64,000 nt of DNA from Streptomyces sp. NBC_00459 (GTDB taxonomy: Bacteria > Actinomycetota > Actinomycetes > Streptomycetales > Streptomycetaceae): NCBI RefSeq assembly GCF_036013955.1, contig NZ_CP107903.1, forward strand, positions 6,448,001 through 6,512,000, read 5' to 3'. A program made the position numbers and the translations under genes. Below the pieces are notes generated by a model. It was not told the DNA's origin and did no database searches. It saw only the letters and a list, made by a program, of their open reading frames with translations. Positions 41,168 through 49,793 of this stretch are shown here, in pieces (positions within the stretch are counted from its first letter, which is position 1; each line of letters starts with the position of its first letter).

Positions 41168-42961
41168 ATGAAGTCGCTCAATTCGCGTAGAACGCGGGCC
41201 ATCGTGGTCGCCATCGCGGCCGGCTCCCTCGCGCTCACCGGTTGCTCCGAGAACAAGGGCGGCAGCTCCGGCAAGGACTCCAAGGAGGACCAGTCGAAGG
41301 CCGCCGAGCAGTCGAAGGCGGTCGTCTACGCCGACGCAGCCGCGTCGACCGGCCCCGCCGAGGAGGTCGCCGGCGCCAAGAGCGGCGGTACCGTCCAGGT
41401 CTACCAGGAGTCGGGCCTCACCCACCTGGACCCGGGTCAGATCTACGTCTCGGACGCCGGCCAGGTCGCCAACCTGCTCTACCGCGGCCTGACCAACTTC
41501 GAGGAGGACGGCAAGGGCAACGTCTCGGTCGTCGGTGACCTCGCGACCGACTCGGGCAAGTCCTCGGACGGCGGCAAGACCTGGACCTACACGCTGAAGG
41601 ACGGCGTCAAGGACCAGAACGGCAACGTCATCACGTCCGCCGACATCCGTCACACCATCGAGCGCCAGTACGCCGCGTTCATCTTCGACGGCCCGACCTA
41701 CCTGCAGACCTGGCTGAGCGGCCCGAAGTACCGCGACACGCTGAAGGACGGCGGCTTCGGCTCCAAGCACCTGCCGGCCACGATCCTGGACACCCCGGAC
41801 GCCAAGACCGTCGTCTTCCACTTCGACACGGCGCGTCCGGACCTTCCCCAGACGCTGGCCATGCCGGGCTACTCGGTCGTCCCCGAGAAGACCGACACCA
41901 AGGAGAAGTACGACGCGGCCCCGGTCTCGACCGGCCCGTACAAGATCGCCGAGTACAAGGTCGGCAAGTCCATGAAGCTCGTCAAGAACGAGAACTGGGA
42001 CCCGAAGACCGACTCGGTGCGCCACCAGTACGTGGACGGCTTCAACTTCGACTTCGGTGTCACCGAGTCGACGCAGACCAGCCGTCTGATCGCGGACCAG
42101 GGCGAGTCCAAGAACGCCATCCAGCTCACCGGTGGTGTCGAGGCGACCCAGATCCAGAAGGTCATCAGCGACGCGGCCGTGAACAAGCGCACGATCAAGG
42201 GCTACCAGCCCTACGTCATGACGCTGACGTTCAACCTGGACCGGGTGAAGAACAAGGCCGTCCGTGACGCGATCACCTACGGCATCAACTCCAAGTCGCT
42301 CATCGCCGGTGAGGGTGGCGCCTACGGTGGCGACCCGGCCGCGAACCTGTTCGCCCCGACCCTCCCGGGCTACGAGGCCTCGTACGACCCGTACGGCCGT
42401 CTGAAGACGCCCCAGGGCAACATCGCGAAGGCCAAGGAGCTCCTCAAGGACGTTCCGGCCGCCGAGAAGAAGCTCGTCTACGCGTACTCCAACAGCGAGG
42501 CCGGCCAGAAGCGCAAGGTCGCCATCGAGGACGCGCTGACGAAGATCGGCATCGACGTCGTCGCCAAGGAAGTCGACTCTGCGAGCTACTACGAGCAGAT
42601 CGGCAAGGTCAAGAACCCGTACGACATGTACGTCACGGGCTGGGGCCAGGACTGGCCGTCGCCGGGCACGGTCATCACGCCCATCTACGACGGTGACCAG
42701 GTCGCCGACGGGTCCGCGAACTACTCGCACATCAACGACCCGAAGGTCCAGGAGCTCATCAAGAAGGCACTGACCCAGGAGCCGACCGCCGCTGCCGTGA
42801 CCTGGCGGGAAGCGCAGCACTACATCCTGGAGAAGGTCAACCCGGCCGCTCCGCTCTGGTACACCAAGCAGTTCCAGCTCTACGGTTCGAACATCGGCGG
42901 TGCCCGCTACAGCACCGAGTCGAGCTACATCGACATCACCCGACTGTTCCTGAAGTCGTAA
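41168..42961 (+). CDS. bldKB: Oligopeptide-binding lipoprotein, BldKB-like
   Basis: This is a 597-residue family 5 solute-binding lipoprotein. The signal peptide ends LALTGC with Cys near residue 24, followed by a Ser/Lys/Glu linker. Family segments include SGLTHLDPGQIYVSDAGQVANLLYRGL, VSTGPYKIAEYKVGKSM and YVTGWGQDWPSPGTV. AGGTAGG lies upstream of ATG 41168. It would capture extracellular oligopeptides and hand them to the BldKA/KC channel; in S. coelicolor the homologue is required for response to an early developmental signal. A 13-bp hairpin follows before the next permease. It is similar in layout to the binding protein of the second operon at 49.8-51.6 kb. Confidence 0.88.
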   Translation: MKSLNSRRTRAIVVAIAAGSLALTGCSENKGGSSGKDSKEDQSKAAEQSKAVVYADAAASTGPAEEVAGAKSGGTVQVYQESGLTHLDPGQIYVSDAGQVANLLYRGLTNFEEDGKGNVSVVGDLATDSGKSSDGGKTWTYTLKDGVKDQNGNVITSADIRHTIERQYAAFIFDGPTYLQTWLSGPKYRDTLKDGGFGSKHLPATILDTPDAKTVVFHFDTARPDLPQTLAMPGYSVVPEKTDTKEKYDAAPVSTGPYKIAEYKVGKSMKLVKNENWDPKTDSVRHQYVDGFNFDFGVTESTQTSRLIADQGESKNAIQLTGGVEATQIQKVISDAAVNKRTIKGYQPYVMTLTFNLDRVKNKAVRDAITYGINSKSLIAGEGGAYGGDPAANLFAPTLPGYEASYDPYGRLKTPQGNIAKAKELLKDVPAAEKKLVYAYSNSEAGQKRKVAIEDALTKIGIDVVAKEVDSASYYEQIGKVKNPYDMYVTGWGQDWPSPGTVITPIYDGDQVADGSANYSHINDPKVQELIKKALTQEPTAAAVTWREAQHYILEKVNPAAPLWYTKQFQLYGSNIGGARYSTESSYIDITRLFLKS

Positions 42962-42976
42962 CTCTCTACGGCTGAT

Positions 42977-43012
42977 CGCGGGGGTGCGCACCAGGCGGAG
43001 CGCACCCCCGCG
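42977..43012 (+). terminator. Intra-operon hairpin after the binding-protein gene
   Basis: CGCGGGGGTGCGC / GCGCACCCCCGCG, a perfect 13-bp stem with a 10-nt loop, starts 15 bp after the bldKB-like stop and ends 60 bp before the bldKC-like gene. A partial terminator or 3' stabiliser would raise binding-protein output. Confidence 0.75.
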
Positions 43013-43071
43013 GTTCCGTGAACCCGTCCCATCCCGTCTCCGCACGTCTCCGCAGAGAGCAGCCCCCCGCC

Positions 43072-44049
43072 ATGTTTCAGTTCATCCTCCGGCGCACGGT
43101 CGGTGCCGTCGTCACCCTGTTCCTGATCGGCGCCACCACGTTCTTCCTGTTCGTCGCGGCGCCCTCCGACTACGCCTCACTGGCCTGTGGCAAGGACTGC
43201 TCGCCCGCGAGACTTGAGGACATCCGTCAGGCACTCGGGCTCAACCTGCCCATCGCGCAGCAGTTCTGGGACTTCATGTCCGGCATCGTGACCGGCCGTG
43301 ACTTCCCGCAGGGCCACTGCAGCGCACCCTGCCTCGGACAGTCGTTCTACTACAACGACATGGTCTGGAACCTCATCAAGGACCGCTTCCCGCTGACCCT
43401 GTCGCTGACGATCGGCGCGCTGGTCGTCTTCCTGGTCCTGGGTCTTGGCGCGGGCATGCTCTCCGCCTACAAGCGTGGCTCCCTGGTGGACAAGATCTCC
43501 ACCGGCGCGTCCATGGTGCTCAGCTCGTTCCAGATCTACTTCCTCGGACCGATCGCGCTGATCGTCTTCGTCTACAGCACCGGCTGGATGGAAGACCCGA
43601 AGTACGTGCCGTTCACCGAGGACCCGGTCGGCTGGCTCGTCGGACTCTCCATCCCGATGGTCGTCATGGCCACCATCTTCACCGCGCAGTACACGCGTAT
43701 GGCGCGCGCCTCGATGATCGAGCAGCTCGCGGAGGAACACGTCCGCACCGCCCGCGCCAAGGGCATGTCACAGAAGTACGTCTTCTTCCGCTACGCCTGG
43801 CGCGGTTCGCTGATCCCGATCGTCACCGTGCTCGGCATCGACATCAGCGCCCTACTCGGCGGCGGTGTCGTCACTGAAATCACCTTCTCCCTCCAGGGCA
43901 TCGGCCGCCTGGCCGTGGACGGCGCGGTCCAGAAGGACCTCCCGCTGACGATGGGCATCATGTTGTTCGGGGCCTTCTTCATCCTGATCCTGAACATCCT
44001 TACCGACATCGTGTACGCCTATATCGACCCGCGCGTCCGGCTCTCCTAG
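43072..44049 (+). CDS. bldKC: Oligopeptide ABC permease, BldKC-like (OppB type)
   Basis: This is a 325-residue OppB-type permease: the characteristic N-terminus FQFILRRTVGAVVTLFLIGATTFFL, a Cys-containing extracytoplasmic loop (ACGKDC, HCSAPCLGQ) and the EAA-type loop EEHVRTARAKGMSQKYVFFRYAWR. The C-terminus YAYIDPRVRLS is family-typical. ATG 43072 is used; a GTG 54 bp upstream is in frame but would add residues not seen in such permeases. The paired Cys motifs also occur in the second operon's permease, suggesting a conserved disulfide. Confidence 0.87.
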   Translation: MFQFILRRTVGAVVTLFLIGATTFFLFVAAPSDYASLACGKDCSPARLEDIRQALGLNLPIAQQFWDFMSGIVTGRDFPQGHCSAPCLGQSFYYNDMVWNLIKDRFPLTLSLTIGALVVFLVLGLGAGMLSAYKRGSLVDKISTGASMVLSSFQIYFLGPIALIVFVYSTGWMEDPKYVPFTEDPVGWLVGLSIPMVVMATIFTAQYTRMARASMIEQLAEEHVRTARAKGMSQKYVFFRYAWRGSLIPIVTVLGIDISALLGGGVVTEITFSLQGIGRLAVDGAVQKDLPLTMGIMLFGAFFILILNILTDIVYAYIDPRVRLS

Positions 44050-44064
44050 GAAGAACGAACCACC

Positions 44065-45126
44065 GTGACCACACTGACCAAGCCAGAGGACGCACCGGCC
44101 CCGACCGGTCCGGACAGCTTCCTCTCGGTCCGCGATCTCAAGGTGCAGTTCTCCACCGAGGACGGCATCGTCAAGGCGGTCGACGGGCTCTCCTTCGACG
44201 TCGAGCGCGGCAAGACCCTGGGTATCGTGGGCGAGTCGGGATCCGGCAAGTCCGTCACCAACCTGACGATCCTCGGTCTGCACAACCCCCGGACCAGCAC
44301 TGTCGACGGCGAGATCGTCTTCGACGGCAAGGAACTCGTCACCGCCACGGAGAAGGAGCTGGAGCAGCTCCGCGGCAACAAGATGGCGATGATCTTCCAG
44401 GACCCGCTGACCGCGCTCTCCCCGTACTACACGGTGGGCCGCCAGCTGTCCGAGCCCTACATGAAGCACACCGGCGCCTCCAAGAAGGAGGCCAAGGACC
44501 GGGCCGTGCAGATGCTGGAGAAGGTCGGCATCCCGCAGCCCAAGACACGCTTCGACGACTATCCGCACCAGTTCTCCGGCGGTATGCGCCAGCGCGCGAT
44601 GATCGCCATGGCGCTGATGTGCGACCCCGACCTGCTGATCGCCGACGAGCCCACCACCGCGCTGGACGTGACGGTGCAGGCCCAGATCCTGGACCTGCTC
44701 AAGGACCTCCAGCAGGAGTTCGGCTCCGCGATCATCTTCATCACGCACGACCTCGGCGTCATCTCGAACATGGCCGACGACCTGCTGGTGATGTACGCCG
44801 GCCGGGCCGTGGAGCGCGGCTCCGTGAAGGAAGTCCTCCGCACGCCGCAGCACCCGTACGCCTGGGGCCTGCTCACCTCCATGCCGCGCCTGGACGGTGA
44901 CATCAACGAGGCGCTGACGCCGATCCCCGGCTCGCCGCCCTCGCTGCTCAACCCGCCCTCGGGCTGCCCCTTCCACCCCCGCTGCGCGTTCACCAGCGAG
45001 GTGTCGGGCAGCCTCTGCACCGACGTACGGCCGTCGCTGGGAGCCGGGCGCGACTCCGCGTGCCATCTGTCGGCGGAGCAGAAGCAGACCATCTTCATCG
45101 ACAAGATCCAGCCCCGGCTGCGCTAG
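44065..45126 (+). CDS. bldKD: Oligopeptide ABC ATPase, BldKD-like (OppD type)
   Basis: This is a 353-residue ATPase with Walker A GESGSGKS, Q loop IFQDPLTALSP, signature FSGGMRQRAMIAMAL, Walker B LLIADEPTTALDVTVQ and switch ITHDLGV. The C-terminal extension has the OppD/F Cys cluster (GCPFHPRC and later C residues), which may bind an iron-sulfur cluster. GTG 44065 follows AGGAAG and lies 15 bp after the permease stop. It pairs with the next gene product as a heterodimer powering peptide import. Confidence 0.9.
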   Translation: MTTLTKPEDAPAPTGPDSFLSVRDLKVQFSTEDGIVKAVDGLSFDVERGKTLGIVGESGSGKSVTNLTILGLHNPRTSTVDGEIVFDGKELVTATEKELEQLRGNKMAMIFQDPLTALSPYYTVGRQLSEPYMKHTGASKKEAKDRAVQMLEKVGIPQPKTRFDDYPHQFSGGMRQRAMIAMALMCDPDLLIADEPTTALDVTVQAQILDLLKDLQQEFGSAIIFITHDLGVISNMADDLLVMYAGRAVERGSVKEVLRTPQHPYAWGLLTSMPRLDGDINEALTPIPGSPPSLLNPPSGCPFHPRCAFTSEVSGSLCTDVRPSLGAGRDSACHLSAEQKQTIFIDKIQPRLR

Positions 45127-45139
45127 GGAGCACCGAGAC

Positions 45140-46264
<1,125 letters not shown>

Positions 46265-46287
46265 GACCGGCGTACCGCGGTTGACGT

Positions 46288-46332
46288 ACGTGGCCGGGGG
46301 CGGGAGCCGTGTGCTCCCGCCCCCGGCCACGT
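46288..46332 (+). terminator. Very strong terminator of the bldK-like operon
   Basis: A perfect 20-bp stem (ACGTGGCCGGGGGCGGGAGC and its exact complement) with loop CGTGT begins 24 bp after the last ATPase stop. Confidence 0.9.
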
Positions 46333-46401
46333 TCAGGTGTGCCGGGGCGGCGTCTCAGGGGCGCGGGAGGGGCCTTTCAGGAGCGCGAGGCGGTGCCGGT
46401 G

Positions 46402-46430
46402 TGCGGCTCCGCCGCGTGGGCGCGACAAGC
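46402..46430. repeat. Dispersed intergenic repeat, copy 2
   Basis: TGCGGCTCCGCCGCGTGGGC continuing to 46430 is the exact reverse complement of 27037-27065. Next to it CCCACCGGCCGGCAGCCGA (46432-46450) is nearly identical to 49757-49775. The region 46333-46558 has no gene other than these repeats. Confidence 0.7.
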
Positions 46431-46558
46431 TCCCACCGGCCGGCAGCCGACAACCGACCGCCGAACCCCGACCCCTCCGACACTTATTCGCTCGACTTCC
46501 GGCCCCGCGTCCGGGAACCTCGCACCCGGTGTTTCTCACAACGGCCAGGAGGCCCAGG

Positions 46559-46936
46559 TTGTCCTTCCCCACGATCCACAACATCACCTTCGACAGCACC
46601 GGTGACCCCTACGATCTCGGCCTGTTCTGGAGCGCGGTGTTCGGCCGCCCGCTGGCCGACGACGACAAGCCCGGCGACCCGGAGGCGGTGCTCCAGGACC
46701 CGGACGGCGGGCCTACGCTGCTGTTCATCCGGGTGCCGGAGGGCAAGTCGGTGAAGAACCGCCTGCATCTCGACCTGCGCCCGCACGGGCGCACCCGGGA
46801 CGAGGAGGTCGAGCGGGTGGTCTCCCTCGGGGCCCGGGTCGTCGCGGACCACCGCAGGGCCGACGGCGGCGGATGGGTGCTGATGGCCGACCCCGAGGGC
46901 AACGAGTTCTGTGTGGAGCGGGGGGAGTTGGGCTGA
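46559..46936 (+). CDS. VOC-family (glyoxalase-like) protein
   Basis: This is a 125-residue single-chain protein of the vicinal-oxygen-chelate fold with two beta-alpha-beta-beta-beta units: FPTIHNITFDSTGDPYDLGLFWSAVFGRP, then NRLHLDLRP and WVLMADPEGNEFCV. The final Glu/Cys region and the HLDL strand carry the usual metal or substrate positions. Function is unknown; relatives include dioxygenases and resistance proteins. The start is TTG 46559, with CAGGAGG 7 nt upstream and the fold beginning at once. It converges on the Uma2 gene. Confidence 0.82.
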   Translation: MSFPTIHNITFDSTGDPYDLGLFWSAVFGRPLADDDKPGDPEAVLQDPDGGPTLLFIRVPEGKSVKNRLHLDLRPHGRTRDEEVERVVSLGARVVADHRRADGGGWVLMADPEGNEFCVERGELG

Positions 46937-46949
46937 CCGTCGGTGGCGT

Positions 46950-47534
46950 TCAGCTCGGGTCGTTCCCGGCTTTCCCGTAGCGGCGGAACGTGTGGGTCTG
47001 CACGGTCCAGGGGCCGACCGGCACCGAGTCGCCGAAGATGTAGGGGTCCTTCTGCTGGTAGCGGCCCTTGCACGGGTCGGAGTGCACCTCGATGGTGCCC
47101 GTGCGGGGATCGACGATCATGTAGTGGGCGATGCCCATTGCGGGGTACTCGGTCAGCTTCTCGCCATAGTCGTTGTTCGGGTCGGACGGCGAGACGATTT
47201 CGATGACGGCCAGCACCTGGGTAGCGTCGACGGCGAGCCCTTCCTCGTCGAGGACGTCCTCGGGGATGACGACGGCATCCGGGCGGCGCATACGGCTTAT
47301 GGCCGGGTGCTCGATCTCGGGGCCGTTCTCGCAGACATAGCCGGGGTGCGTGTCCGGCAGCTGGGCGTTGAGCTGGTTACGGATGCGCCGGACTGTGCCC
47401 TCGTGACGCTTCGACGGGCTCATCATGGCCAGGAAGGGGCCTGAAGGTCCGATCTCGACGTTCCAGGTCCCTTCGAGCTCTTCGGCGTAGGCCGTGAGCT
47501 CCTCGGCGATCGCGCGCATCTTCGCGTAGTCCAT
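46950..47534 (-). CDS. Uma2-family (DUF820) putative endonuclease
   Basis: This is a 194-residue PD-(D/E)XK-fold protein of the Uma2 family, abundant in actinomycetes and cyanobacteria. Core elements: LEGTWNVEIGPSG, RRPDAVVIPED with the conserved Asp, and VLAVIEIVSPSDPNNDYGEKL with the E-x-VSPS and catalytic Lys. The natural role is unsettled; it may be a structure-specific or mobile-element nuclease. ATG 47534 is chosen because a TACTCT box lies exactly 6 nt upstream (leaderless); an in-frame TTG 6 bp earlier falls inside this spacer. It sits where an OppF gene would be expected after the second Opp operon. Confidence 0.88.
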   Translation of the reverse strand: MDYAKMRAIAEELTAYAEELEGTWNVEIGPSGPFLAMMSPSKRHEGTVRRIRNQLNAQLPDTHPGYVCENGPEIEHPAISRMRRPDAVVIPEDVLDEEGLAVDATQVLAVIEIVSPSDPNNDYGEKLTEYPAMGIAHYMIVDPRTGTIEVHSDPCKGRYQQKDPYIFGDSVPVGPWTVQTHTFRRYGKAGNDPS

Positions 47535-47564
47535 ACCCAAAGAGTAGCGATCAGGTCCTTCGTG

Positions 47565-48611
47565 TCATCTTGTGTCCGCACCCACGTAGTCCAGGTAGTA
47601 CTCCCCGCGCTGGACCGCCGTCAGATGGCAGGCCGCGCCATGGGCGGGCGTCCGGGGCAGAAGGGGGCGGTGGCTCGCGCAGCGGCCCTCCGGGACCTGT
47701 TCGGTGAACGCGCAGCGCGGCTCGAAGCGGCAGCCCGGGAGCGGGTCGAGGAGCGACGGAGGAGAGCCCGGGATCGGGGACAGCGGCACGTCCACCGGGG
47801 TGCGCAGCGTCGGCATCGAGTCCAACAGGCCCCAGGTGTACGGGTGTTCAGGCGTCCTCAGTACCTCGGCCCGGGTGCCTCGCTCCACCGCCCGGCCCGC
47901 GTACATCACCAGGATGTCGTCCGCCATGCGGGAGATGACGCCGAGGTCGTGCGTGATGAAGACGATCGACGTGCCGAACTCCTGCTGGAGATCCCCCAGC
48001 AGGTCCATGATCTGGGCCTGGACCGTGACGTCCAGGGACGTCGTCGGCTCGTCGGCGATCAGGAGTTCCGGGTCGCACACCAACGCCAGCGCGATCATCG
48101 CCCGTTGGCGCATACCGCCGGAGAACTGGTGGGGGTAGTCGTCCGCCCGCGTGGCCGGCTGCGGGATGCCCACGCGCCTCAGCATCTCCACGGCACGGGC
48201 CCTGGACTCCCTGCGCGAAGCCCCGGTGTGCTTGGCGTACGTCTCCGCGATCTGCCGGCCCACCGTGTGGAACGGCGACAGCGACGCCAGCGCGTCCTGG
48301 AAGATCATCGCCATCCGGTTGCCGCGGAGCTTCTCCAGCTCCCGTTCCCGGGCCGTCAGCAACTCCTTGCCGTCCAGCAGGATCTGCCCGGTCAGCGTCG
48401 TGCGCGTACGGTCGTGCAGGCCCAGGATCGCCAGGTTCGTCACCGACTTGCCCGAGCCGGACTCGCCGACGATGCCCAGGGTCCGGCCGCGCCCGACGTC
48501 GAAGGACAGACCGTCCACCGCCCTCACCACGCCGTCGTCGGTGGCGAAGTGCACCTTCAGGTCCCGTACGGAGAGGAAGGCGTCGCTCGGAGGGGTGGGC
48601 AGTAAGGTCAT
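47565..48611 (-). CDS. Peptide ABC ATPase, OppD type (second operon)
   Basis: This is a 348-residue ATPase close to the BldKD-like one: SDAFLSVRDLKVHF at the N-terminus, Walker A GESGSGKS, Q loop IFQDALASLSPFHTVG, signature FSGGMRQRAMIALAL, Walker B LLIADEPTTSLDVTVQ and the C-terminal Cys cluster GCRFEPRC. AGGGGGA precedes ATG 48611. It ends the operon; no second ATPase follows, although OppD-type subunits normally need an OppF partner. Spacing to the upstream permease is 9 bp. Confidence 0.9.
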   Translation of the reverse strand: MTLLPTPPSDAFLSVRDLKVHFATDDGVVRAVDGLSFDVGRGRTLGIVGESGSGKSVTNLAILGLHDRTRTTLTGQILLDGKELLTARERELEKLRGNRMAMIFQDALASLSPFHTVGRQIAETYAKHTGASRRESRARAVEMLRRVGIPQPATRADDYPHQFSGGMRQRAMIALALVCDPELLIADEPTTSLDVTVQAQIMDLLGDLQQEFGTSIVFITHDLGVISRMADDILVMYAGRAVERGTRAEVLRTPEHPYTWGLLDSMPTLRTPVDVPLSPIPGSPPSLLDPLPGCRFEPRCAFTEQVPEGRCASHRPLLPRTPAHGAACHLTAVQRGEYYLDYVGADTR

Positions 48612-48620
48612 CAAGTCCCC

Positions 48621-49604
48621 CTACGCCAGCCTGATCCGCGGGTCGATCAGCGCGTACACCGCGTCCACCACGATGTTCGCCACGACGATCGCCGCGGCGG
48701 CCACCAGGACCACCCCCAGCAGCAGTGGCAGGTCGTTGTCCCGTACCGCCTTGATGGACAGGGCGCCGATGCCGTGCAGGCCGAAGGTCTCCTCCGTGAT
48801 GATCGCGCCGCCGAGCAGATAGCCGATGTCGAGGCCCAGGATCGTGACGATCGGGCCCATCGCGCCCCGCCAGGCGAACCGGAAGAACACCGTGCGGCGG
48901 GACAGACCCTTGGCGCGGGCCGTACGGACGTAGTCCTCGGCGAGGGTCTCCACGAGCTGGGAGCGGGTCATCCGGGTGTAGTTGGCGGTGAAGATGATCG
49001 CGAGGACGAACCAGGGCAGCAGCAGGCCCTTGAACCAGGCCGCCGGGTCCTGGGTGAAGCCGACGCTGTCCTGGGGGCGGGGGAGGATGCCCCACTGGTC
49101 GGAGAGGTAGTACATGGCCACCACGCCGACGATGTAGATCTGCAGGGACGAGCCGATCAGCGAGATCGACGAGGCGATCTTGTCCAGGGCCCGGCCCTGC
49201 TTCACCGCCGCGAGCATGCCCGTGCCGACACCGAGGACCACGAAGACCACCGTGCTGCCCAGCGCGAGGGAGAGCGTGGTGGGGAAACGGTTGGTGATCA
49301 GGCCGAGGACCGGCTCGTGGTTGGTGAACGAGTAGCCGAGGCAGGGCGCCGAGCAGTGGCCGAGGCCGGCGTAGTCACGGCCCACGAACACGCCCGCCAG
49401 CCAGTGCCAGTACTGCACCGGCAGCGGGTCGTCGATGCCCAGGTTGCGCCGGACGAGCGCGAGCGTCTCCGGCGTGCAGAGCTTGCCGCAGGCGCTGCGG
49501 GCCGGGTCGCGCGGGGCGACGTAGAAGAGGACGAAGGTGATCGCGCTGATGACGAGGAGGATCATCAGCGCGCTGAGCGTCCGGCGGAGGATGAAGCGGA
49601 ACAT
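48621..49604 (-). CDS. Peptide ABC permease, OppB type (second operon)
   Basis: This is a 327-residue permease starting MFRFILRRTLSALMILLVIS, with the same extracytoplasmic Cys arrangement (SACGKLCTPE, GHCSAPCLGYS) and EAA-like loop EDYVRTARAKGLSRRTVFFR as the BldKC-like protein, and C-terminus YALIDPRIRLA. ATG 49604 is preferred over an upstream in-frame start because the first helix begins immediately. It is paired with the OppC-type subunit at 51.7-52.7 kb, with the binding-protein gene placed between them as in the bldK operon. Confidence 0.9.
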   Translation of the reverse strand: MFRFILRRTLSALMILLVISAITFVLFYVAPRDPARSACGKLCTPETLALVRRNLGIDDPLPVQYWHWLAGVFVGRDYAGLGHCSAPCLGYSFTNHEPVLGLITNRFPTTLSLALGSTVVFVVLGVGTGMLAAVKQGRALDKIASSISLIGSSLQIYIVGVVAMYYLSDQWGILPRPQDSVGFTQDPAAWFKGLLLPWFVLAIIFTANYTRMTRSQLVETLAEDYVRTARAKGLSRRTVFFRFAWRGAMGPIVTILGLDIGYLLGGAIITEETFGLHGIGALSIKAVRDNDLPLLLGVVLVAAAAIVVANIVVDAVYALIDPRIRLA

Positions 49605-49717
49605 GGCGATCGGATTCCCTGGCGGAACCCCCGGCACCGGTCCCTGGTGGGCGGGACCGGTGCCGGAGTGGTCGGGTGGGAGGTGGGCGGGGGTATCGAT
49701 GAACTCCGGTGCGGTAA

Positions 49718-49737
49718 CGCGCCCCTTCAGGGGCGCG
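49718..49737 (-). terminator. Intra-operon hairpin within a dispersed repeat (copy 3)
   Basis: CGCGCCCC / GGGGCGCG with loop TTCA forms a perfect 8-bp stem between the binding-protein stop (49794) and the next permease start (49604). It begins a known-looking Streptomyces intergenic repeat that continues AACTGCGCGACCAGCCCCCA to about 49790. Confidence 0.65.
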
Positions 49738-49793
49738 GGGAACTGCGCGACCAGCCCCCACCGGCCCGCAGCCGAAGAACCGCGGACCCAGCG

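Noticed and set aside
42977..43012. Hairpin as the true end of a short bldKA-bldKB operon
   Set aside because: The next permease gene follows within 60 bp with no evident promoter, and the subunits of one transporter lie on both sides, so partial termination within one operon is more likely.
41132..43045. 637-residue minus-strand frame opposite the bldKB-like gene
   Set aside because: Antisense of a lipoprotein gene with clear family motifs; composition (Val/Leu/Gly/Arg/Asp) typical of a reverse-frame artefact.
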